From assembly GCA_036674765.1 (NCBI GenBank), contig JARVKI010000002.1, positions 372,001 to 436,000 on the forward strand: a DNA stretch of 64,000 nt, read 5' to 3'. A program made the translations under genes and the position numbers. This document shows, piece after piece, positions 1-9,569 of the stretch (position 1 is its first letter; each line of letters opens with the position of its first letter). Source of the stretch: Seiridium cupressi (lineage: Eukaryota > Ascomycota > Sordariomycetes > Amphisphaeriales > Sporocadaceae). The notes beneath the pieces were generated by a model that saw only the letters and a list, made by a program, of their open reading frames with translations, did not search any database and was not told the DNA's origin.

Positions 1-1233
1 GTTGAACTCTGAGGCGAATGTTCTGAAACTTGGGCTTCGACGAGGGAATACCAGAATGTCACGGTCATGTGACGGGGGTTCCCCGCACTGACCATATGGT
101 CTGCGCATTGTGTATATAAGATAAAGTACATGTAGAGAGCGTGGAGGAAGGTTGCTTCCTCAACGCAACAACAACTAATATTCACACCCTTACAAGGAAG
201 AAGAGTGACCTACATTGGTATACTTGGATGATTCTAATGCGCCGGGTGTGCAAATAGGCTACCTACCAGGTTACACCCTGTACTGATATTGGACGGGGTT
301 TCCCGAAAGGCAGTGCGCATCCCAATGGCAAATAGCGGGCAATCGTTGGGCTATGGTTGCTACTCTCTGTTGGCCAGCATCTACCAAACTTGGATTGGGG
401 CTGTGACAATATATTTGCCGGATTGGCCATGAAACTCTGTGTGATGTTATACGGTATTTAGTGATTGCAAAAAGGGAAAAAATTCATTGAGTATTATCTC
501 TCAACAATGTGTCCAAGGCCGTGCCATGTCGTGGGCAAGTTCCTGATTATGACATTACAAGCACCTGCAAGGGAAATTCCTAATGTAATTATACGAGCCA
601 ACATGAGAGAGATAGAATGTTTCACCCTCTCTAATATAGCCTGGTCACGGTCTTGTAGGGAATACCTTTGATCTTGTAACATACTTTTGAATATCAGTAA
701 CTAGGTTGCATGTATGCAAGTGCGCGCTAATCACTTTGGGTTCCTGCATCACGAAAGGTTCAATTCGGCAGTGGAATCTACATGTAGTTTAGTTGACATT
801 TTCACGACACAGAATGGGCGCAATATATGCCTTCTTGCCCTGAATGTCTAATCGACGGCGTTTTGAAACTCGGTGCAAAGACCAAGTAGGACACGACTGA
901 ATGTGAAATGCACATACAACTATATGTACATTGTGCTGTATGGGGCTGATTTTCGACTACATTGTACATGTATTGATGCCGAAAACTGACCGCTATTGTT
1001 GCTGGACCGGCCGAGTTGGCGCTAACAATGCCCCACCGAATCCAAAGTCGCGGGCTTGTCAACGCGCTCTGATTGGGTTCTCCTGCTGAAAGTCAACACA
1101 CCCGAACCCTGAACACAAGCCCCCCTGTAGCTCTCTCCTCTGTCAACCTCAAATCCGCCCGACTTTCCGAATAAGCTGGCCCTTCCTTTTTACAACCACC
1201 TCGGAGCATCACGCAGCAGCAGACAATGCCGTC
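1..1233. other. Intergenic region upstream of the HAUS6-like gene
   Basis: No supportable gene. Short open frames here lack family motifs and splice signals. A TATA-like TATATAAG lies near 111-118, but no gene start follows it closely. The last ~150 bases, pyrimidine-rich with CACC and CTCTCC stretches, are the likely promoter and 5' leader of the gene starting at 1234. Confidence 0.5.
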
Positions 1234-1303
1234 ATGTCAGCACTGGCAAATGCAGGCCTTGGGCGCACCCGATCTCTCCGCAACCCAGGCAAATCACCCC
1301 TGA
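1226..1303 (+). promoter_or_regulatory. Upstream ORF overlapping the HAUS6-like start
   Basis: An ATG eight bases before the main ATG opens a 25-codon frame in another phase that ends at a TGA inside the main coding region. Because the two frames overlap, ribosomes using the first ATG would miss the main start. This could lower translation if the mRNA leader includes it. Seen directly in sequence; the effect is inferred. Confidence 0.35.
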
Positions 1304-3561
1304 CCACCCCAACACCGAACACCAGTGCCCTCGTTCCGAGCACGACGTCTCATGTCTCGCTTTTCCTGACCAACCTGCGACTATTGGACCTCGATCAAGA
1401 GCGAGATTGGCCCAGTATCACATCAGCGACCTTCTCGACCAAAGACGCCGCCGGCGGGCTGAAGAATCGAATACAATGTGTCGAATGGGCTCTGTACCAC
1501 CTCTTCGTGCTCTGGGATGGGGAGGAAGCGAAGAGCAAACTGAGGCCTTTCTATCCACCATTAGACCAGGTTCAGTCGATAAATCTACGAGCGGCGCTAC
1601 TGCGGTGTCTTGAACTGGTCAAACGCAGCGGCCTCCTCGGAAGAGATGCTGTCCTTCGAAAGACCATGTTGGACGAGTGCAAGGGAGAGCGATTCGAAGA
1701 GGTGCTCGCCGTATTTTCGTCCGCCGTACTGAAGAAACTGGTTGCAGAAAGAGCTCTCAACTCCGGCCATGAATATCGTCCCACGTTTTCGGAGAAGATC
1801 GCATTGGAGAATTATGGTTACTCGGGCGAAAGAACAGAGCTCAATGGACTATTGCTGGCACACAAGGCCTCGTTGAAGAAGTTTCTGGCCGATAAGACTG
1901 CCGCTCGTGGAAGGTATAGAGACTTTGAGGATCTTGTTGCCTTGAAACAACGAAATTTGGCCAGGAGAAAGGATCAGATCAAAGCTGCTGCTGGGTCAGA
2001 TAAACAGCCTACAGTACCTGATGGTCTCAAGAAACAAACCGTCCAGATTGTCAAAACCAACTGGACTGGCAATGATCAATGGGCGGAAACTCTGCTTTAC
2101 GATGATACTGGTTCACGCCAAGGCGGGCTTCTCACGGCTGACTTTGATGGCCTATGGACCGGCGTCAAGGAAGGTAGACTCTCGGACCTGGAAGACAAAA
2201 GCACTGGGCTATTAGAGCAATTGGACCAAAGAGTAAGGCTACAACGCTCAAGGCTCGAGAAATGGCAGGGCTTCCGCCAGAAGCTCTTTGGCGACCAAAT
2301 AAACAAGTCGGCAAACCAGGAGAAAGCGAAAGACAGGGTGCAAGCCGTCAATCTCGGATTCATTGCTCACAGGAGCTTACAACCTATTGCACAGCCCACT
2401 TCTTCGAAGCCTTCTGACGCTCCGGCAGAATACGCTTTGTTGCTCGAATCTATGCGCACAGAGCTTCAGACTGTTGGAAAACCCCAAATCCCAAATTTCT
2501 TCAAGCTACGGGGCGACCAAGCCTGGAATCGCTCTTCGCAGCACCTGAATGTTGCAAACACCGTGGCTGATCCAATTTCGGACCTCAGTGAGTGGGAAGA
2601 CGAGCCGGAAGAGGAGGAAGTCGAACCTGTCTCAAGAATTGCAGTTGCACCCAATGCAAAAGGCCTGGGTCGTACCAACAGCCAACCAGCACGAGCCCAA
2701 TCGCTCAAGAGACCTGTTATTCGACAGCGCACCACGGACGATAGTATCACAAGCACCCAAGAACATACGGACTTGTCATATCGCATACCATATCAAAGAG
2801 TGATGCGATCTCAGCCCTCTACCGATGGCATTCGACCTACCTTTACTCACAGTAGTCACGGATATGCTCGTGACGCCGGCGGTCGTAACCTGAGCGAGTC
2901 CGTGCCTGAGCAAAAGGTCTTAATACGCCCAGAACAGAAGGTATTGACACCTGACTTGCCTGGATCCCCGCCCAAGACAATAGAGGAGCCTCAACTAGGC
3001 ACGGAGTCGCCCCCTCGGCCTGTATCGCCAACACAGGCAATGGCTGACCAGATCCTTGCGTCCATGTCGAATGCATCACCATCGCCTTCCAAGAAGATGC
3101 GTCATACTCTGTCACTTGCGGAACGAACCCGAATGACTATGACTAGAACCAGCTCTTTCGATCCGGATGATGAGCAAGACCCAAATCTTCTTTCGCCAAG
3201 TGTGGCCAGGAGTATCAGGAAAGGCATGGAAGCTGCTCCAGTCAATATGGAAAACGACCCTGGGGAAAAGTACGAGGATTTAATAGCTCGTACTCGTCGT
3301 TCAATGGCTGGTTTTGAGGCGGCGAAGCAGAAGGCTCAGTTAGAGCGCAGGCGGTCTGAGAGGAAAGGCAGAGCGCCACAGCGGAGTGGTAGCCATTTCC
3401 CGAAGGTAGAGGAGGAAGTTGGGGACGCATCCGTCATTGAGGAGCTATTGGAAACAAAACAAGATGATATGGAGGCCATTTTCAGGAGCCGGCCGAAGAT
3501 GAGAACAAGTCCGGCGCCCAGTCCACACAGAAGATGGGATGACGAGGAGTACGAGACGTAG
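1234..3561 (+). CDS. HAUS augmin-like complex subunit 6 (N-terminal domain) protein
   Basis: A 775-residue protein in one uninterrupted exon. Residues ~35-250 match the HAUS6/augmin subunit 6 N-terminal domain: an opening FLTNLRLLDLD stretch, then FSTKDAA, RIQCVEWALYHLF, NLRAALLRCLE and a DECKGERFEEVL helix. Augmin binds spindle microtubules and recruits gamma-tubulin for branching nucleation, so a nuclear/spindle role is expected. The middle (~250-350) is predicted coiled coil rich in K/E/Q. The rest is low-complexity and Ser/Pro-rich with many SP/TP sites (for example PGSPPKT and SPSPSKK), suggesting cell-cycle kinase control. The ATG at 1234 is the first that keeps the conserved N-terminus. 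Homology to the fungal HAUS6 family is recognised by motif, not by search. Confidence 0.8.
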   Translation: MSALANAGLGRTRSLRNPGKSPLTTPTPNTSALVPSTTSHVSLFLTNLRLLDLDQERDWPSITSATFSTKDAAGGLKNRIQCVEWALYHLFVLWDGEEAKSKLRPFYPPLDQVQSINLRAALLRCLELVKRSGLLGRDAVLRKTMLDECKGERFEEVLAVFSSAVLKKLVAERALNSGHEYRPTFSEKIALENYGYSGERTELNGLLLAHKASLKKFLADKTAARGRYRDFEDLVALKQRNLARRKDQIKAAAGSDKQPTVPDGLKKQTVQIVKTNWTGNDQWAETLLYDDTGSRQGGLLTADFDGLWTGVKEGRLSDLEDKSTGLLEQLDQRVRLQRSRLEKWQGFRQKLFGDQINKSANQEKAKDRVQAVNLGFIAHRSLQPIAQPTSSKPSDAPAEYALLLESMRTELQTVGKPQIPNFFKLRGDQAWNRSSQHLNVANTVADPISDLSEWEDEPEEEEVEPVSRIAVAPNAKGLGRTNSQPARAQSLKRPVIRQRTTDDSITSTQEHTDLSYRIPYQRVMRSQPSTDGIRPTFTHSSHGYARDAGGRNLSESVPEQKVLIRPEQKVLTPDLPGSPPKTIEEPQLGTESPPRPVSPTQAMADQILASMSNASPSPSKKMRHTLSLAERTRMTMTRTSSFDPDDEQDPNLLSPSVARSIRKGMEAAPVNMENDPGEKYEDLIARTRRSMAGFEAAKQKAQLERRRSERKGRAPQRSGSHFPKVEEEVGDASVIEELLETKQDDMEAIFRSRPKMRTSPAPSPHRRWDDEEYET

Positions 3562-4038
3562 AAGTGCAAATACAAAGCCTAACATTCCTCCAGTTCACCA
3601 AACCGGTTCCAGGTGTTTTCTATGAGATTTATGTCTTCAAATCTACGAGCATTGGTTTTACAATCCTGCATTTCGGACTCTGATTTCATGACATGATTCA
3701 GAAAGTCAACATGACCAATTGCCTCCTTCCTATCGCCAACATATTCCGAAATAGCAACTGAAGATCAAGATTACGTACATGTATGGAAGTGCTGCTCTGC
3801 AGCTCTCCATTAGAGTAGTGCCTAATGTAGCTCCTTCCAAGGCCGCGCCCCACGTTCATTTTACCCCGCCATGAACGCCGTAGACTTCCACTCAACGCGA
3901 ATGCACGCGTCCACTGTTCTATTTCAGTTTCAGCTAGCACCCGACCATCCAAATTTCTGTTACGTTCAGCCTTCCACGGCACAGTCAAACAGACAAGGAA
4001 CCATCAATCGGCCATCTAGTAATTTACCTTTCCTCATC

Positions 4039-4587
4039 ATGCCTTCGGAAACAGAAGCCTTCAAGCATCCAACACACCACCAGGCCTTGGACCTAGCTCG
4101 CAAGTACGCCGAGCTCCTTCGTCAGCTCTTCAACCACCCGCAATACATTTACTCTGAGACTCCCACCTCCAGCCGCTACCCGACAGACACCGAAAAGACC
4201 CCGATCGCGCTTCTCATGGTCTCGGACTTTGTCCAGACCACCTACGTCGAGCACGTCCTCCCCTTCCTGCCGCCCGGCGCCTCGCGCAAGCTGAAGGAGG
4301 TCGGGAACCCCTGGGCCTACGCCGACGAGAACTACGAGTGGGAGTGGGAGTGGGACGAGGAGAAGGGCGAGATAAGGGACAAGAAGTCGGGGACGCTGCA
4401 GAAGTTCCCGACCTTGGGGGCCGCTGGCGTGGAGAAGAGGGGCGATATCTGGACCCGGTCGTTCATGGCCGGCAGGTGCATCTGCGAAAACGGCACGGAC
4501 GCCAAGGCAAGACTCATGATAGGAGGACAGAGTTTTGACTTTGGCGAGGAGGCCAGGCGGATCATTACCAGCTTGCAACAACTGTGA
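4039..4587 (+). CDS. Conserved-looking small protein of unknown function
   Basis: A 182-residue acidic protein. The frame is open from 3871, but the ATG at 4039 follows a typical fungal leader (CTCATC then ATG) and starts with MPSETEAF, so I prefer it. No signal peptide or membrane segment. Helical N-terminal half with LARKYAELLRQLF; a hydrophobic LLMVSDFVQ strand; then a very acidic and Trp-rich block (NYEWEWEWDEEKGE) and a compact C-terminus with GRCICENG. I do not recognise the family. High GC3 and an opposite-strand shadow frame are consistent with real coding. It sits between HAUS6 (same strand) and the thioesterase-like gene. Confidence 0.6.
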   Translation: MPSETEAFKHPTHHQALDLARKYAELLRQLFNHPQYIYSETPTSSRYPTDTEKTPIALLMVSDFVQTTYVEHVLPFLPPGASRKLKEVGNPWAYADENYEWEWEWDEEKGEIRDKKSGTLQKFPTLGAAGVEKRGDIWTRSFMAGRCICENGTDAKARLMIGGQSFDFGEEARRIITSLQQL

Positions 4588-5707
4588 GACAGTGGAGGCT
4601 GAACAAGAGCGGATGAGCCAAAAGTTTGTTGTTTACTGCGTTTCGAGGCGTATGGGAGCTGCTATATGGAAGGCAGGGCACTGGCATGGCATTGGCAAGG
4701 CCTAATATGTGGTCTCATTCCGCCCAATTAGGAGTTGTACGGCCAAGCGGGGTTTGATACATTGAGCTCTATGAGCATGAAGAAGCGCATAATCGTGTGG
4801 TCATAATTTCAAGTGTTTTTCGGTGTAATCTTCTTACAGAGACGAACACAAGCAACTTGTGAACGCCAACAACAGGGCCGAGTCTGCGGTTCATCGTTTC
4901 GTACTTGTCGTACGGTTGAACACAAAGACCAATAACTCTGCCTCGGAGTGTACTGTTAGCAAAAGCCAGCACTCGGCATTTTGTGTTAATGGTGAGGTTA
5001 CACAAGCCTCCATACTATATGAGGTCATCGCGTTTTGTTAACGAATAGGGTCGCGATCGGCGAGCAAGTTCTTTTCCATGTCACTGCCATGCTGGTATAA
5101 CGCTCTTTCAAGCATGTGACACCAATAATGGTGGACACGTTAGTTTGGTGGAGCTAATTGGAGAGGTGCATATGCCAATGCTGACAGTTATCTCGTGGCA
5201 CTTGAAGCCTACGAAGGGAACCCACTTAACTTCGGCTCTTCGACTTGTTACCAATTTGTCCCAACCAACAGACACAACAAGATGATGGAATACGATCATT
5301 CATTGCCGAAGCATACACCCTACTGTGAGACTTTCAATACATAGCAGTCCTTGAATGTTGTAAAATACCCAGTCAATCCTCTTTTTTCCACACAACGCAT
5401 CACTTCTCGAGATATATATATAGGTTATATTTCGCGAGCTGTAGATCATGTGGCTCTCGTATGTCCTGTTGCATTTCGATGGGCGTCTATTTAACGGTCA
5501 ACCACGTGAGCTGCGCGCTTACAGTTACGAGGTGACGCCCTGTTCGTCAGCACTGTTATTAGTTCTTACATCCAGATCCTAGCCCATTTTGATGTGAATC
5601 TGCCATAAAATCTCATCTGTTCAGTCTTGTAACGAGGCTGCGAATACTATCTTGTTTCTCTGTCATGCTATCGTTATAATCAAGCTCCAACAAGGCTCTC
5701 AGCCGAT
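4588..5707. other. Intergenic region and promoter of the thioesterase-like gene
   Basis: No gene found. A GATATATATATAGG TATA-type element near 5410-5425 lies ~290 bp before the next ATG, and a CAACAAG-type leader precedes the start. Confidence 0.4.
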
Positions 5708-6798
5708 ATGGGAAGCATTCTCAAGGAGCAGATTGCTCTGCGACAAACCACACCCGATACCTACACTATTTCCTGGCATCAAGATTGGACACTAGGCTTC
5801 AGTAAGTATACCACAAATTAGATCACCCAACGGCATTGGGGCTTCTTTTTCAATATCTCGACCCTAGAATTGGCTGAATCATTATCATAGCCCTGCACGG
5901 AGGCTGCGTTGCCGCCGCTATACACCATGCCATCGCAAGCCATGTCACGACAGTGCCCACGTTGGTGGCTCAAAAGCAGCTTGACATTCTGAAACTACAT
6001 CTCGAGTTTCTCCGCTCCTGTGACCAGTGCGAAAGCACTATCACCATTATTCCCTTGAAGATCGGAGCTGGCATTAGCACATTCCAGCTGCAGGTGTTGC
6101 AGAAAGGACAGATCAAGGTCCTCGCCTTGGCCACGACCATCAACTTTGATCAGCCTCTCGGGCCCACGGTGCCGACAAATTGGAGTCTCTACCCGCCACC
6201 AAAACCCATGCCTGATTTCGAACGCGTCCTGGCCCATCAGCCGGAAGAGAATTGGTTGCCTAACAGGATGGCGGGCGAGGTCGTTCCATTCACCCACCGC
6301 GTGCTGGGCTTGAATCCCCGCGGTGGGTTTCTCGTCGACGGGCTCTGTGACGAGTGGAAATGCTTCGATGGAGACGAACGCATGGATGCGACCTATCTGA
6401 CCATGATGGCCGACACCATCCCGTCAATGTCCGACACGCTCCTCCGCAACGGCGGCTTGTACGATGCGCATGCTTCCTACCAGAAGATGGCAGAATGGGC
6501 CGAGCAGAACCCAGGCATTCCCGCCCCGATGACAAACTCGCTTGCCGAACTTAGGAGTTCAGCTACCTTCAATGCTACTGTCAGCATGGAGATCGAGTTC
6601 AAGCGAAGGATTCCGAAGGAGGGGCTGCGGTTCATTCTCACCAGGGTGACTACCAAGATGTTGGAAGCTGGCAGGATGGACGTCAATGTCATGTTATGCA
6701 ACGAGGACATGCAGCTGGTCTGTGCTGCGCGACAACTCATTCTGGTTGTTGAGGCGCAGAGGAAATTCCGTGGTGTTAAAAGAGAGGCGAAGATATAA
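5708..6798 (+). CDS. Acyl-CoA thioesterase-like (double hotdog) protein
   Basis: Two exons, 5708-5801 and 5891-6798, joined across an 89-nt GTAAGT...TAG intron, give 333 residues. The splice restores THLGG-type context: TLHGGCVAAAIHHAI is the glycine-containing helix of the first hotdog fold, and the C-terminal half (NATVSMEIEFKRRIP, LRFILTRVTTKMLEAGRMDVNVML) is the second. This is the layout of fungal thioesterase-like superfamily proteins, which hydrolyse acyl-CoA esters. No clear PTS1 at the C-terminus (REAKI), no signal peptide. The open frame in exon 2 starts at a GTG, so exon 1 is needed for a proper ATG. Substrate is unknown. Confidence 0.75.
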
Positions 6799-7295
6799 AT
6801 ACTCAGAAAGCAATAGTTCAAAGAATGGCAGATTTTCCAAAATTGTTTACCAGTGGCTGTGATCAAGGCGCAGATCCGAAGGTCGCAATTCGAATACTAT
6901 GAGGGGCCGGGGCTGGTGCATCGACCGATACCCAGACGCCCTTTCAAATTATCATTCGCATTTGGAGAAGGGCAGGAGGACGTCCTAGAGCCGGCGGGAG
7001 ACCGTAACATAATTAATGGTCTCACGATTCGTCGATGTATCAGTTCATGTGAGCAATTTCCGACTTCTCGCAACACGCTACTAATATATTGCTGATCATA
7101 AACCAGGGTTGCCAGACAGTCTTCCTGATTTAGTTGATATCATAATCGATATCATGGGCGTAGCTATTTGCGAAGACACATTGAAGCCGGGTTACAACCG
7201 CTACCGATAGACATGTGTCAGTCGATTCGTTGATATACTTCCGTTTTGGAATGTTTGTTGACTTCTATCTAATCAGCGGTGCGGTACATTACAAT
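6799..7295. other. Intergenic
   Basis: A short open frame at 6853-7095 has no motif and starts without a good context. Nothing else supportable; distal 5' exons of the following broken gene could lie here but I cannot define them. Confidence 0.35.
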
Positions 7296-8289
7296 ATGAT
7301 GACCAGCCACCAATCCCAGCAGACGTGGTCGATGTGGAAGTTCAGAAGCAGAAAGGCGGCCGTCATAGCCGAGGCATCAGCCGTGTTAGGACGACTTGGA
7401 AGCTATCTCGACCGCGCATCTTCTCGTCTGCTCAAGCACCGAGATCGACTTCCTTCGACAAGCAAAAACGCAGATCCTAAGGATATCCCAATACACCTAC
7501 TTCTCTGTATCGATAAGGGCGAGGCAAAGGCGAGTTCTTCCAAAGTCAAATCCCAGAACCATGCACGGACGAAGACCTCTTCGGATACATCAGAGAGCAA
7601 TACACAATAAGTAGGAGACTACCGTGGCTCACGCTAAAAGGAGTAAAATCATTGTTTTTGACCCGGGTAAGTTCGAATAATATCGACAACTGATGTGTAT
7701 GTTAATCCCCCCGAAATTGTAGTTCTTGGTGGATCCGAACGGTTACGCCGAAAAGGGCTATGAAGGAAGTGCGAATTGTAAAGAACAGTGCATCTGTCTT
7801 CCGCCTTGCAGTCACATTTCGAATCCCTTCGAGGTCAGGGTCGCAGGCAAATACGAATGCTATTCACATCCCCACCTCTCGCGTGATGAGCATCCAACCC
7901 TAACATCAAATGACCTAAAACACTATTTCAATAACCCAAATTGTGCTGGGTCACACCGCAAATGGATGTTCCACAGCCTCCCGAAGCGGACTTCTAGGCT
8001 TGTTGTGTCCGAAAATGACAAGCAGACCGGCTGGGGGATCTACATTGAAGAAGGATGGCATCAGTCGACCATCATCTTCCTGGTATTCCTATCGCTCTTT
8101 TGCTCTTTCGTGTTTGGCATTGTCTGGGCTGTGGTGAAAGGGAGCGTCGGCGATGCCTTCACTGCAGCTGGATTTGGAGCGACTCTAGGCTCTTCGTTAA
8201 TAGCTCTTCTCGCCTGGAAAGGAATGGATGTCCGATTTTCGTGGGAAGTTCAAATTCGCGTGCCGATGTCTGATATATCCCATATATGA
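7296..8289 (+). pseudogene. Frameshifted fungal protein with C-terminal two-helix membrane hairpin
   Basis: Three pieces belong together. Piece 1 (7296-~7523) ends with HLLLCIDKGE. Piece 2 (~7529-7666) reads EFFQSQIPEPCTDEDLF and continues to a GTAAGT donor. Piece 3 (7723-8289, after a 56-nt intron) carries CICLPPC, NPNCAG, LPKR, GWGIYIEEGWH and two hydrophobic segments around residues FLVFLSLFCSF and LGSSLIALLAW. This is the layout of a common fungal hypothetical family. Pieces 1 and 2 are in different frames, with stops on either side. The break coincides with an 11-bp duplication in which GGCGAG occurs at 7518-7523 and again at 7529-7534. No intron fits. Either a true pseudogene or an assembly error; function unknown. 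Confidence 0.55.
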
Positions 8290-8595
8290 TATCCTTTCGA
8301 GCTCAATCAGCTTAGCCTGGCCAGTCACGAAAATGCGATTGGATGGAGTTTTGGGCTGTCAGTGATAAGATGAGCCGTCGGGAGCAGAGTCCCGGCCCTG
8401 CCTCCGCTGGATGGCGTGCTCGTCCAGTGGGCCGTTCCGCTCGGCGGGCAATATCCCGAGATTGGGTCTCTGCATCTTCGCCAGCCAGCCCGGTGTCATG
8501 CAAGAGACATTTCCACACGGTGTTTCCAGTCACTGATCGGACTTACTTATTTGTAGCTGCCGGACTACAAGCTGTCTTGGCGGGCCCCGTGCACT
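8290..8595. other. Short intergenic region / promoter of the DUF1961 gene
   Basis: About 300 bases with no coding signal that survives comparison of both strands; the frames present are mutual shadows. Confidence 0.4.
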
Positions 8596-9270
8596 ATGGC
8601 TCCTAAACTACTATACAGCAACCCCCTTTCCTCTGAGCAAGACGTCAAGGCCTGGATCGCAGAAGGCCCCGTGAAGACCACCACGGGCCCGGACTCTTCC
8701 CTCGAGCTTACCTCGTCAGGCGGCTGGGATGATCACTTCACCTTCTGGTGCCCGGAAGTCTTCCCAGACCACGTGCGGATAACCTGGGAGTTCGCGCCAA
8801 TCAAGGAGCCCGGGCTGGCCATGGTCTTCTTCGGTGCCTCCTCCGTCACCGGCGGCGGCATCTTCGATGACAGGGTCAAGGCGAGAACTGGTGCATATCC
8901 GCAGTACCACAGCAGCGATATCCGGACGCTGCATATCTCGTACTTCAGACGGAGATGGGAGGATGAGAGAGCGTTCCACACGTGCAATCTGAGAAAGAGC
9001 CCCGGGTTTCACCTCGTGGCCCAGGGCGCGGATCCGCTGCCGCCCGTGGTAGATGCCAGGGAAGCTTTCTATAAGATTGAAGTCATTAAAGACGGGAAGG
9101 AGGTGAAATTTAGCATTGACGGGTTGCCACTCTTCAGTTGGACAGATGATGGGGTGGAGGGTGATGGAAAGACTGGTCAGGTTGTTGGAGGGGGCCGCAT
9201 TGGGTTCAGGCAGATGGCGCCGTTGGCTGCGAGGTACAGGAATTTGGAGGTTTGTTCATTGGACGAATGA
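8596..9270 (+). CDS. DUF1961 (YesU-like) beta-sandwich protein
   Basis: A 224-residue intronless protein without signal peptide. The chain WDDHFTFWCPEVFPDHVRI, IKEPGLAMVFFGA, IRTLHISYFRRR, SPGFHLVAQGADPLP, YKIEVIKDGKEVKFSIDG and RIGFRQMAPLAARYRNLEV is the order of strands in the DUF1961 family, a concanavalin-A-like fold. The bacterial member YesU is encoded with rhamnogalacturonan-degrading enzymes, so a carbohydrate-related role is plausible here but not shown. The ATG at 8596 lies immediately before the first strand; length matches the family. It converges with the P450 locus downstream. Confidence 0.75.
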   Translation: MAPKLLYSNPLSSEQDVKAWIAEGPVKTTTGPDSSLELTSSGGWDDHFTFWCPEVFPDHVRITWEFAPIKEPGLAMVFFGASSVTGGGIFDDRVKARTGAYPQYHSSDIRTLHISYFRRRWEDERAFHTCNLRKSPGFHLVAQGADPLPPVVDAREAFYKIEVIKDGKEVKFSIDGLPLFSWTDDGVEGDGKTGQVVGGGRIGFRQMAPLAARYRNLEVCSLDE

Positions 9271-9569
9271 GTTCTTTACTCGAGCATTAGATTTGAACGC
9301 TAAGGCAAGATGTAGTGAAATACCTAAAACTTAAGAACGACTTATATTCACACGTGGTAGTATTTCAAGAGCCCCTGACTTGGTGCTAGCCTATATTGGT
9401 ACTTGCCTGCTGCTAGCGGTATCAAAATGGAGTTGTAGCGTACGAACAGAACGATGTTACATTTGAGTGATTTTGAAGAAATAAAATGACAGTTACAATT
9501 TACGATTACACACAACAATAGCCTTCCATGGCAGGCTTAACTATGAGCCATTCTCTCCTCCCATTTCGC

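Noticed and set aside
2097..2786. Long minus-strand frames opposite the HAUS6-like gene
   Set aside because: Shadows of the coding frame on the other strand with no features of their own.
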